Shown: positions 34,815-45,618 of the stretch, one piece after another | Layout: each line of letters opens with the position of its first letter | Numbering within the stretch: the stretch's first letter is position 1 | Source: Oscheius sp. JU75 | Taxonomy: Eukaryota; Nematoda; Chromadorea; Rhabditida; Rhabditidae | Assembly: GCA_037178855.1 (NCBI GenBank) | Contig: JASJZC010000007.1 | Location: forward strand, 9,734,001 to 9,798,000 | DNA length: 64,000 nucleotides | Direction of reading: 5' to 3' | Translations under genes and position numbers: made by a program | The notes under the pieces: model-generated | What the model saw: the letters and a program-made list of their open reading frames with translations, nothing else | Told to the model about the DNA's origin: nothing | Database searches by the model: none

Positions 34815-35149
34815 GTTTCATTGCTTTCTGTAGCCGTGTCTCTCCGTTATATTATATCCATGTTTTGGTACTTAATGTCTTTTCCCTTCATCTGTACTTG
34901 TTTCTCTTCCACGTAGCATTTATTGTCTGTCCACCTTTTTCAATTATTCTTCTCTCTTGCGGATCCCTACTTCTACTGGGAAAATACAACGCTAATACGT
35001 CTCTGTCAGATCATGCGAGAACGCTGCTCATCCAGACCTCAGTTATTTTCTTCCATAACCGTCTCATATTACTAAACAGGTATTCTATTTCCACCCCATA
35101 TAAACAGTAGGAGGTCCTCACTCTACAGTCTGAAGAGTCAGCGGCGTTC

Positions 35150-36037
35150 ATGCTGAAGCCATTTCTTGTCCTGCTAGCTATTCTAGCGGTGCTCAACTGC
35201 GAGAATCAGATAACTACCATTGAAGTGACTACCAATGTATCTATGACCACTGAGAATCAGAATGCTTCTCCCACTCCCTGGGTCTGGAAGAGTGATTGGG
35301 AAGAGTTCAAATCGACTCAAGACCACATTCCTGATGTTGATCTACGCATGATGAACGAATGGGACAGACTTGCCAATGAGACGATGAACTTGTCCACCCG
35401 GGAGCAAAAACGTTTTTGGAGGCAAATGACAGGATTGTAAGAAGGTTCGGTAGCTAAACCGTCATTTTAGACAGCGAGGAGATGTGGTCATCTACAACAG
35501 TCTTAAAACCGTGCAGCCTAAAAATTTGCGCGAAGCCAGAAACATTCTGCAGAGGTTTCATCACATGAAAGGTAACATGGAAAAGGAGTTGAAGAAGATC
35601 ATGGATAGCAGACCATACCAGGGTGATTTGTATTCACTCATCATGAGATTTGTTGTTCGCCTTTTCGTTTGACCAGTTTTTGTATCCTTCTGCGGAAGAA
35701 CTGCAGTAAATGTTGATAATGTCATGCAATATGACTGCAAGCAGAATTCCCGTATTCTGCCCAGACTTCTTGTAATTCAGTAGGAATAACTCTCGCTATA
35801 CAAACTATCATAGCCTTTCAAGTAAGAAACTCCTAATAGAACCAGTCTATATTAGGCAATTTCCGCCTCTATGGTTTTCCCGTCATTGGATTGGTTTGGG
35901 GAAGAGTCTCGACAGACTGTAACTCAATGCTGCAAATTGATATTCAAGGTAACGCAAAAGATTCCGATACATTACTAGAATTGTACCAGTTTTGGAAGCA
36001 AGGCATGAAGAAAACGTCACCGCTGAGCAGTATATAA
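35150..36037 (+). CDS. Secreted orphan protein, helical, Asn/Thr-rich N-terminus
   Basis: Exon 1 (35150-35436) encodes a signal peptide (MLKPFLVLLAILAVLNC), a Thr/Asn-rich stretch with several N-glycosylation sequons, and acidic/Trp-rich helices (WVWKSDWEEFKS, REQKRFWRQM). A 34-nt intron with GTAAGA donor and ATTTTAG acceptor leads to exon 2 (35471 on), a likely helical segment (NLREARNILQRFHHMKGNME). If not spliced further, the frame stops at 35672. A phase-consistent alternative uses a donor after about 35623, an exon from 35677 with several Cys, then exons near 35856-35947 and 35992-36037, ending at the TAA at 36035-36037. No family was recognised; length and architecture recall small nematode secreted proteins such as SXP/RAL-2, but no signature proves it. 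Exons 1-2 are well supported, the 3' part is not. Confidence 0.55.
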
Positions 36038-36246
36038 TTAACTACTGTTCTTATCTGTGGCTGTTAATCCGCTTTTTGAAACAAAACGTTTTTTATCTTA
36101 TTTATGAATGACTCAAAAAATTAAAAGAGTAGCATTCTTTTCATCGCTAATGCAATTGCAAAATGAGTCACAAAGTCAGAGCGTTTTTACTGGACATGAA
36201 GGCTCTTCTTCTTTTCGTAGTCGCTGCCTCATTGGCCTACCATCTA

Positions 36247-37486
36247 TTGGGTTGGCAGCTAAGTCTTTTCGCTTTTTCAAATGCCAAAATTTATTGACTT
36301 GCAAACAACTTTTTCATTCGTTGTAATTACCATTATGATGTACCACGTCTGCCCATTTCACGGGTAGCTTACGGATGCCACTCGTAGAACACCTTGGGTT
36401 TCGACGCGAAGAAGTTTGTCAACCAGGTTTTGTGAGCGCCGTCGGAATCGAACTGTTGTCCTCCAATCTCGTTGTTGAGAGTTTGGAACAGATAATAGTC
36501 GGAAGGGGCAAGTTCCGGGCTATAAGGAGGATGGGGTAAAATTTCCCAACCCAGGTCGTGGATCTTGGAGCGAGTGAGTTTTGCAACATGGGGGCTCGCG
36601 TGGTCCATCTGCAATATGACCTTCGACTTCAGCGGTCGTTTCTGACGAAGTGCAACGGCAACCTTTTTCGAGTTGCTAACTGTATATGGCGGCCGTAAGG
36701 GTAGTTCCAGCATCCAGCAGTTCCCAGTGCACCACTCCTTCGATATCCCAGAAAACATAGAGCATAATCTTCTTTAATGAGTATCGGGTTTCACATCAGG
36801 ACTTGGTGCCTGCCCTGGACCCACTCATTGACGCTTCCTTTGGAAGTTTACCTACGTTACCCACTTCTCATCCCCCGTCACCAGGCGTGGTAAAAAGGAT
36901 TTCCTCTCATACCTGGACAGGAGAGAATGGGCGACGGACATGCGCTGCCACTTCTGGGCGTCACTGAGGTCATGCGGCAACCAAGTGCCCAGTTTCTTCA
37001 TAAATCTCAATTGCTTCAAATGATGTTCCACTGCAGCATGACTGACAGACAGTGCCTCTGCTACTTCACGGGTAGTCTGGCGATTGTTCTCGTTCACGAG
37101 CTGCAGCAGCTTCGATTCATCAAAAGTTGACCTTGGCTCATCTTCGACACTTTTGTCCCCAGACCGAAAGCGATAGAGCCACAACTGGTATACCCTCGTG
37201 AACGTCGTCCCTTGGCCATAAACATCGTTGATATCAGCCGCCGTTTGGGCTCCATTCGTGCCTTTGAGGAACTCATGTCGCAGATCGTAGGGTGGCCGGT
37301 CATCAATAGTCCGGATCAAGACGAACAGAGAATAGAGAACAAGAAGAAAAGAAGTGATGTCTTGCATGGTGCTTGTAGAGGACTGAGTGAGCTACACGAG
37401 GTGCTATATCAACAGCTCGGTCATTGTTGCAAACAAGACAAAGGACATGCTTACAAAAAGCGAAAAGACTTATATGCCAACCCAAT
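36247..37486 (-). mobile_element. mariner element 2, full length (1240 bp), inactive
   Basis: Terminal repeats begin TTGGGTTGGCAGCTAAGTCT (left) and TTGGGTTGGCATATAAGTCT (right, reverse complement), with flanking TA at 36245-36246 and 37487-37488. The transposase runs on the minus strand. It is the parent type of the deleted copy at 21746-22745: they share protein and terminal sequence throughout. Confidence 0.95.
36369..37367 (-). pseudogene. mariner transposase, broken by stops and frameshift
   Basis: The N-terminal frame (37367-36852) has the helix-turn-helix region (TREVAEALSVSHAAVEHHLK) and the first catalytic Asp in VTGDEKWV. In-frame stops follow immediately, then a frame change near 36770. 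The frame 36758-36369 has the other two catalytic residues, LQMDHASPH and APSDYYLF, with exactly 34 residues between the Asps, so it belongs to the DD34D mariner group. Three or more stops make it inactive. Confidence 0.92.
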
Positions 37487-37489
37487 ATA

Positions 37490-40170
37490 AAGAAAAAACC
37501 TTTGATTGAATTGAAACCTCACGTGAGTACGTTTCATCTTTAAAAAAAAATATTATCTTAAATTCCACGTTATTGTATCCTTTCAACGCATTATTTACAA
37601 CTTTCGCTTTTTTAAATAGCAGTTTGCTGCCGATCCGACTTATCAGAAAAGATTTTCTTTTTATCTAAAAAAATTATATCCTGTCGGCACCGTCGAAGAA
37701 ACTACTTTCTGAGGACGACATTCCGGTTCCGATGGTAAAAAGATTTTTTCTTCAAAGTTATGCGATGTTTTCAGCTTAAGGTTGATATGGCAACTGCTAG
37801 GAGGATCTCCGCCAAGGTCCTAATAGAGCACGAATAAAAAGTCTGAGGAAACCGACAAAATGGTATTTATCTCTCTACTACTAAAGTGCAATGGTATCCG
37901 TCCGTGCGTCACCACGAGAAAAAAGCTGGCAAGTCATGAAATGTCAAGAACTAAGTTGACAAGTCAGCTTTGGGGGGGAAACTTGGGAACTTGGAGAAGC
38001 GGCGAAGTCGCCTGTTGTAAATGCTAAGTCAATACTAAGGGGCGGCGAAGCCGTCGTAGACGGCTGGTTTATTTATTAAAAGAATCGTTTCCGACTGTTT
38101 CGAGTGACCGACACCCACATTCTTGTCTCCGACTGGTCTTTGCGGGTTGATAGTATCTTCCTCTGGACTTATTCCATAATCTTCTTCTTTTTTTTTCGAC
38201 TCCTCTTTGACTTCGATAAGTTTTGGTTTTTCTCTTTCCTTTCGCTTGGAACTTTTATTAGCCTCTTTCTTAACCAGAGGTTTCTCTACGATAGTTTTTG
38301 AAATTTGAACAATACGCTTCAGTTCAACAGTTGGTCGAATTTTCTGACAACTTTTCAGTTCGTTTTTGGCTGATTTCAATTGGTCGCGTCGCTTTTCTTC
38401 AAAAGTTGTTTCATTTGAATCTTTACGTTAAGCAACAAATCAATTTTTTCATCTTGAACATGTGGAAGCAATCGAAACGTGTGATTTTTTAAGAGCATCT
38501 GGCTTGTAGTGGTGAGATTAGTGAACTTCTTGTTTGTTTTCTAGGCTTTTCAAGAAGTATTTTAGCTGTTAGATGATCACTTATTTCTGCAAATACTTAT
38601 AAAAGGGTAGCTGTTTTCTAAGATGCTCTCTTTCGAACTCTGTAAGTAATAGATGATTGTTATTAAATATGTAGAAGACTAGACTAATAACGGATGCGAT
38701 ACCTCTAGGTGACATTTTTTGAGAACTGATGCATTGTTCTGTACACCCGTCAGTCCTTACCAAACGTCGACATGAGCTACAGAACCTGAAAGACTTGTGC
38801 AATGGAAAGAAACAAAGATACGAAGGCTTGAACACGCCCAGGAATTATAAAAAAGGCTTGACACAAAACAATTTTATTCCAATTCTAAGTCTTGAGCGTG
38901 ACAATCTCGCGGAAGATTGCAGCCAAGAAATCCCCCTCGTTTTCGCCTACTACCGTTCCCATGATATAGGAGGCCAGAAAGACATCACTTGTTTCGTTAT
39001 TTGTCTTCATTCGGCTCCAGAACGATTCAATACTGTTTGTATGTTATGCAACATCGTCCATGATACTGAACATCTCAAGTTTTTTTTTAAAAATACTAAA
39101 CAAAACCTACTTTACAAATTGCATTGAATGGTTAACTTGCCTATGCGATGCAAAGACGTGATTCAGCTTCGAATATCCTTTCCACGAAGCTGAGTAGAAG
39201 GTGATCCTCATGTTAACGTGTTTACGGAGCCATTCGATCTGGAACTAACTGAGCAAAAACATGGCTAGTTTCTCGTTCGTAGCCTGTTTCTAGCAGCAAT
39301 TGGAAGGTAACTAATCTCCAAAAACCCAGTCAATTTCTTTGTCTTTCGTCCCGCAATCATATTTGGATCCATGGAGTGCGCTTTCGTCAACTTCCACTAT
39401 CTGTCCGCTTCTTTTTACGGGTAGTCATGAGCGATACTGAAACAAAAAAGTAATGCAAAAGCTGCTGACTAACCGTATACAAAGATTGCGTAAGAAATTT
39501 CTCCAATCCATCACCGTATTGTTCGAATTATTCAAAAATTGTTCAATTGGAAGGCAATCTGCGGGCTAATGAATTTCTCATTCCACATCGGTATGAGCAG
39601 CATTGCCTTCCCGCAGCGGAAGAGCAGATTGCGTGGAAATGAATCCAGCCTTCACCAATTTCACAGAGCAATCACGGCTTTTTGATACTCTAAAGCGTCA
39701 ATGAAATTTGGGGCAGAAATTTTGAAGAAAAAAACATGGGAAAATACCTCGTACACCCTCTCCACGACGTCTCAAAATCATTTCTTCGCCGCATTTGTCA
39801 TAATTTTGCTGTTTGTGGAGAAAACCGGCCTGCTGCATGCCGAGGACGACTTCATCTTCTGTCTCAAAGCTGTTCGTAAAAGCAGGTTCTCACATTTGCA
39901 AAAATTGCCGAATTCGTGTTTCGAAATGAAATTACGTAGATACTTGTAAACAACAAGGGGACAAACTGACATAGGTTGGGGGTAAAATTGCAGGGGTGGG
40001 GGTCTCTATTGACATTGGTGAGGGGCATAACTAAGATCTACCCACGCACTAAATAATTTCATAATATAACAACAGAAGACGTTTAATGAAAACAATGGCA
40101 ATGTTTATTATATCGGTCGAAATCGCATTAGAGATATGTTAACTTGTTTTGAAAATATTAGTACAATTTA
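37490..40170. other. Gene-poor region with isolated open segments
   Basis: A minus-strand open segment (38370-38060) is rich in Lys/Glu (KKEANKSSKRKEREKPK) and has a stop just upstream and no ATG, so it is probably a remnant. A + strand open stretch of 132 codons (38729-39127) shows no motif and ordinary intergenic composition. At 38041-38063 lies GGCGGCGAAGCCGTCGTAGAC, related to 983-1003. Neither open segment is called as a gene. Confidence 0.4.
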
Positions 40171-43057
40171 CTATTCGGGATCATCCAATAGCTCGATAAA
40201 ATTGTTGATATTCAAAAAGCCGCCGTCATGATGAACATTGATATAATAACGATGCATTCCGACCTCAGTAGCAATACTTTGAATATCAGCTGTGAGTCTT
40301 TCAGGCGTAGTTGATAATAAGTCACACAATCTAAAATTCTTTGTCACAAATAAAGAATCCTTCGTATTAACCTCGAGAGCAAACGGGTAGTAAAAGAAGT
40401 AAACTTCTCCTTGGGAAAGATGATTGCAATTTGCATTTCGCCGTTTGGTAGCTCTGCTAGAGCTCCGAAAGTTCCATCGGCAGTTCGATACTCTTTAATC
40501 ACTATGCCGTTGTCCTAGAACGGTTGGAATTTAAAAGAAAAATAGGCTTACCTCTGTAACTAAAATGAGGTTTTCGCTCCTGAATACTTGCTGAGGAATA
40601 TCACTCAAATAGACGGAAATATGAGTACAGTTCGGAAATTCGGCTTTGTGTTTCCTATAGTGATAAACAGCCCGTAAGAGACTGTCAAATGTATAGCCTA
40701 AGTTGGGACGAAGAGTCTTCACAGAATTGAGATCCGCGCGAATTCCATTTACAAGATCTTTTCTTCCTACGCTTGATAATTGATCTAATCTTGCGGACAA
40801 CGCATTTTTGTACTCCAGGTTTGTCGCAAAATTTCCTTCTTTGATGTCTAAAAAAACGTTATGATTACATAAAAGAATGTCGACCTTGAATTTCTACGGA
40901 AATAATTTCTATGAGACAAGCGAAGTCATTAGTAGTTTTAATCCCAAGATCTTCTGTCAATAAACCGGCCATTCTCATTATATCGGCATTAGCTCTTCTT
41001 CCAGCAACTTTCAAAGACTTGACCAATCTGCTCATTTCATGCGGTCTATTTGTAATAAACAGCTTTTTTCCATTAATCTGGAAAAGATGAGGAATACAGG
41101 AAGTGAAATGCCCAACCTTTGTGTCTTTCCAATTTGCACCAAACCATTTTTCCATCTGAACCATCCATTGTGGATCGCTGAAAATTAAGATGTTCACTCT
41201 TTTTTTTATAAGGATTGAGCTACAATTACAGTTTTTGATTTTAACCAATTTGATTAATATCAGATTTGCTTTTTGACTCACGCGGTATAGCACGATTTAA
41301 CAAAAAAAAAGTGGGCAAGCCAAAGTTTTATGTTTTATTAGTATTTGAGGCTCTAACGTGCCGAGTCTTTTCTAGTTCACTTCACTTGAACCTGCTCGGA
41401 TCGTCGGTTTCTCCTGGTCGGGCTCTAGAGGCTAGGGCTTTTCTAGGTAGGTTCGCTGGGAAGCTTGTCCAGCAATTGAGATTAAGCTCGTTTCACTACA
41501 CTTTTTTCTACCACCACTTTTTCAGGACAGCTAATTAATCAGAAATCTATTTTCGCGCTCCTCGATATGAACTCACAAGTTTGGATTGATCCTTGTAAGA
41601 GCCTGATCGGTGTTTCCAACTATCATAGATCTTCCTCTTCTGCCCCCGATCTGTATCGTATCATACTTTTCGGCACCCTTGAAGAAATGATTTGGATTAT
41701 CGATCTTGTTGATGGATCGTATAATCTTCGATCTGGCCAAAATGGTTCCATCGCCCTGATTTTGCTCAACAAAGCGCTTGAAAGTATCCTGAGCTTGTGC
41801 ATCAGTCATTGAGTTCTTATAATTCTCAATGTGCTGATTTTGGGCCTTTTCAATGATAGCTCTTGCGGTTTTTGGTTGAACAAGTGTGTTGGCAAAGAAG
41901 AATACGGACATAGAGAATTGAAGGATGTCTAAAGTTGTCAAATTGTCCTGTTTACCTTTTTCGACCTGAAAATTATTTATTTAAAATTAAACGGGAACCA
42001 ACTAGATTAGCTATTCCAATTGCCAGCATTCCGCTTTGCAATCCAAAACTTGTACAGTTCAAAATAGTTGCGACCGTTCTTTCCGTTTGGCTGAAGATTC
42101 TACCCACATTTTGGGCTCCATTGACAAGGCGCGCGTTCAAAACCATTGTTGCAAAAGAAAGAGGTGTCAGAGCTACTGTAATCCATGAAGCAACCGATTC
42201 GAGATCTGTAAGAGATTCTCCATGGGTTCCTTTATCTACCAAACGTCCGACTGATCTGAAAATAATTTTGAAGATATGTATTTCTTCAAGATATTTTTTG
42301 CTAGTAGTAAACTAGCTGAAAATAGTTCGTTCAACTCACCTTGCAGTACCGTAAACCGCGGATGCAATACCAACTCCGGCAGCACCGACGGCGAGGAATG
42401 GTGCTAACGGTGTGAACATTCCAATTATCATGACTCCACCAGAGCCAAGGCCACCAACGGTGCTGACAACATCTCCGGTTCTTTTAGCTCGTTCGCTGAG
42501 ATCGCAAGCCGGTGAGGTACCATATTCGGTAAAAGGGCTCATCTTATCATTGTATGCATACTCCCCGTATGGATGACAGGTATAATAACCCCATTTCGGG
42601 TAGCAGTACTTCATCATTGGCAGGGTATTATTCTCTTTCCAATCGTTCCAATCCTTGTAGACGCGCATGTTTGTGTCTAAGTACATTCCACGGTGATCTT
42701 CTTGGGAAGACAGGCGGAAGCGAAAAACCGGCAGTTGAAATTCTTTTTCGTTCATTTTGCACATAACAAAAACTGTAAAAAAGTCCAAGTTATTCTGGGT
42801 GGCCTTTTCTGGATTGCCTCCACAAGCTGGAAACACAAACTTTTGCGAAAAAAAACGAAAAGACCTTCAAGGATTTTGTCTAACACTTTCTTGGACTGCT
42901 CTTGCTGTTCCTGTGTATAAGCATGTAGCAAATTTTCAATCTCATCCATTCGGTTTTCTTGTGGCAATCCAAACATAGCAAAGCAAACTTTTGCTCGGAG
43001 GAGATGAAAATTCTCCGACTCAAAGGTGTCAAACTGAGCTCCTGCAAATTTCTTCAT
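40171..43057 (-). CDS. DUF4781-containing protein
   Basis: Nine exons give 724 aa: 42865-43057, 42340-42826, 42003-42255, 41577-41965, 41117-41177, 40885-41077, 40552-40847, 40372-40514, 40171-40330. The central part matches DUF4781, as I recall the family: VFRFRLSSQEDHRGMYLDTN, VYKDWNDWKENNTLPMMKYC, a Gly/Ala-rich hydrophobic stretch (GMFTPLAPFLAVGAAGVG), then YGTARSVGRLVDKGTHGESL. The family is found in insects and nematodes and has no known function. The N-terminal 64 residues are likely helical. No signal peptide is seen; the hydrophobic Gly/Ala stretch could be a membrane insertion segment. The split of exon 5 (39-nt intron 41078-41116, no stop, multiple of three) is probable but could be retained. 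The C-terminal 250 residues are unfamiliar. Confidence 0.8.
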
Positions 43058-43360
43058 TTTTAAACAGCCTTTCTCAATCGTTGGTCAGCATTGTAGCATC
43101 ACTTTCGGCTCCTGTGAGAATTTTGTCGAACTCTCTTTATCGCGATAGTTACACTTGAGATAACAAGTTGAGTGGGCGCAAATGACAACGCATTTGAAAA
43201 AGTTTCGATTAGCTTCCTAGGATGAGGAGATGGTCAAAGTACCAGATAAGTGTTAACCCATCGCGATCCGTTGCAATTTAAATTTGGTTTTTGACATAAA
43301 TCATAAGATAATCGCTTATTTTTTCGTGTGAATAAAACCTGGAACATGTCTCGATTCGTA

Positions 43361-43774
43361 TTATTTTTGTTTTATCGAAAGGTACTTTGAGAGAAATGCT
43401 TTATCGTATCTGATCAGTGCAACACTGAACAAAAATATTGGACCATAGCAGATCCAGACTGTCAAAACGAGCATCCAGCAACAATTTAAACCTACGAAAG
43501 GGAGCAGTTTTTGAAAAATGCATATCAGCATGGCGCTTTGATTCGGCAGAACGAGATTGCACATTTTTTCTGACTAAAAATACCTTCAGAAAGCCCTCTG
43601 CATCATAAGGTACAACAGCATGCACAATAGCGTTTTCCGGTTACGTAAAACCACTTTCCTACCTGCATAAAGATCGTAGAAACTCTTCTGAGCAACTTCT
43701 GCGCTAAGTTTCCATTTTTCTACATCAGCTGTATCCCAAGTGCTTCTTGTTTCTTTTGAAAAGTCGTTGCCCAT
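43361..43774 (-). CDS. Small putative membrane protein with N-myristoylation motif
   Basis: Two exons (43663-43774 and 43361-43569) join in phase 1 to 106 aa. The start MGNDFSKE fits the N-myristoylation pattern (Gly2, Ser6). The second exon holds two hydrophobic segments: SAMLICIFQKLLPFVGLNCC and MLVLTVWICYGPIFLFSVAL. Upstream lies the minus-strand promoter region; downstream is the DUF4781 gene on the same strand (start 43057). No family recognised. A different donor or retained intron would replace the membrane part by a hydrophilic tail, so the model is moderate. Confidence 0.45.
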
Positions 43775-44412
43775 TCGAAAGTATAAATATTGGAGTTATC
43801 AATAAGTTAACGATAAAAAGTAAAATGAGCGTGGTGAAAGAGAAAATATTGCTGTTTGGAAAGAAGCATGCTGGTTCGAATGATAACAGCACTTCAACTT
43901 CTCATCAGTTTAATCTGCTCACCAGTGCTGCAAAAAAATAGATTGCAGTTCAGTGTGGCAGCCATGTGAGGGTGCGACCAGCGATCAGCTTGTTTACACA
44001 TAGCTTTAATCCAAAGATCGATAAAAATAGAAGTTTCTCTTTTTTGGCATGGTTGTGTTCACATGATAGATTGCTCTACCTAAGTTTCTATTTAACAATT
44101 TGACAAGCAGCCTACACAATTTGGAATTTTTCATCATGATCATCTACAGTCCACAAGCAGCCACTAAATTGTTGGTTGCTGTTAAAGAATGCACTTTCAC
44201 TACGAACCGCATATTTCTCGAATTGCAGCAGATTGAATACTCCTGAGAGTACATATCTGCTAAGAGAGTTTTGTTGAAATCGGTGTTCTGTCATACCATC
44301 AAAGTAGAAACGTTGTAAAAGGTTTTTTTTTCCTTTCAAAACGGGGTGGGTAAGGAGAAACTCACCGTAAGGTGGATAAGAAGATATATATTTTTTCACA
44401 TAATATGTGTAT

Positions 44413-44520
44413 TCATCCCTTGCGCAAGCAATGACCATCACAGTGACGATCACGCCGACAGGAGCGGGCAGAAATTGTGGCTTCAAGAGCAAAGACAAGG
44501 AGAATTTTCGCAGTGAGCAT
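44413..44520 (-). CDS. Short secreted cysteine-containing peptide (35 aa)
   Basis: An ATG at 44520 opens MLTAKILLVFALEATISA, a good signal peptide, followed by a basic peptide with three cysteines (SCRRDRHCDGHC) and a stop at 44413. Codons in a different frame remain open for a further hundred residues down to 44112, so the true product may be spliced or longer. If real, the mature peptide is only about 17 residues, resembling a neuropeptide or antimicrobial precursor; no known family matched. Confidence 0.35.
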   Translation of the reverse strand: MLTAKILLVFALEATISARSCRRDRHCDGHCLRKG

Positions 44521-44589
44521 GTTGCTTGTTGCCAGACAATTCTAATTCTTATTAAAATTTAGTTTCAGGAAAAAAGTTGAAAGAATGAT

Positions 44590-45161
44590 ACTTTTAATGC
44601 CCTCGACCAAAGTTACCATACCATCTACTGGCGTAGTCATTGACAAATACAGCATCTCTTCCGGAGTCGCTAAATCCCTTGTAAATTCCTAGCAATGTTT
44701 TCAAAGAAACCCCTAATATCGCTGTAAAGGACCGAGTACTTGGTTTTTTTTACGACGATACAAAAGTATCTCAAGTACTTCCTTCATTCATTTGTTCTCT
44801 GCTATCTTCACGACATAGTCAATACTATCATTTCCGTTCATCCGCTTTGGATCCTGTAAGCAGGGCTACAATATGATCGTGTTCTCACTCATAGGCTCAA
44901 ATTATAGGGGTTTGATTGTCCTCGAAGATAGAGTCGAGTCGTGAGATCTTATGTAGGGTTGGGAGGATCCGGTCGGTTCAGACGAATCATAGAGCAAAGG
45001 CTGAAGGTCTGACGGAGCCAGGCGGCTGACTAGCAGAGAGCGGGGTTTCCATGGCTCTACCAGTTAGTGACTGATCTGCTCCATTTTCCAGAAGATACTG
45101 AACTATTCTCAGATGTCCATGATAACAAGCAGAACGCAATGCTGAACTTATTCATCTTGGT
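44590..45161 (-). CDS. Ankyrin-repeat gene or remnant (FEM-1-like repeat)
   Basis: An exon from a TTCAG at about 45162 to a GTAGAG donor at about 45062 reads [20 protein letters not shown] followed by AD, a textbook ankyrin repeat close to those of FEM-1 proteins (xLRxACYxGHxxIVxYLxENGAD). It ends in phase 1. A second exon from a TTTACAG at about 44725 starts in phase 1 and reads [20 protein letters not shown] before stopping at about 44592. Between them another open segment ([20 protein letters not shown], near 44853-44790) and upstream one (MRHLSNTNGHNVYSIVSELI, near 45461-45390) may be further exons. The complete structure was not resolved and stops occur in some joins, so this may be a decayed gene. 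Confidence 0.4.
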
Positions 45162-45618
45162 AATTTGATTAATTTACGTGTAGTCCTCAAGCACTCAAAG
45201 ACTGAGTGTGCCAGTGGGCAGCATTGCCGGCATACATCGGTAGAATCTACTGATCTGTGATAGTAGACGGCTCCCTACCGACCCGAACTTAAAGCAAAGA
45301 CTTGTTGAATGCTTAGCTCATGGAACCGTTGAAAAATAGCAGCATCTCACCAGAAACTTGTGGATACCTACTACGCATTTTAGAATCCTGAATAGATAGA
45401 ATAAGTTCAGAAACAATTGAATAAACGTTGTGGCCATTCGTGTTTGAGAGGTGGCGCATGCCAAATTCTAGAATTCTTCAAAGATTTAAGGCATGTCATC
45501 GCTTTGCTACTCCAATATATTATTTGTAAAGGTGCGCATTAGTTCGCTTCTTTGTGATTTATAATAAACACCTGGGTTCATTCTTCTCTGTGAGTGTGCT
45601 AAAGCGACCGGTCTGTCA

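Larger units (their letters stand above)
34231..35149. other. Divergent promoter region between CUB-like gene and secreted orphan
   Basis: Contains the CUB gene GATAAG site and a 27-bp direct repeat (34757-34783 and 34788-34814). No additional gene is supported. The sequence ATATAAACAGTAGGAGG at 35097-35113 could serve as a TATA-like element about 50 bp before the ATG of the orphan gene. Confidence 0.45.

Noticed and set aside
38729-39127. 132-codon plus-strand frame
   Set aside because: No recognisable motif, poly-Phe/Lys end from a T run, and no flanking exons; kept only as a remark in the region entry.
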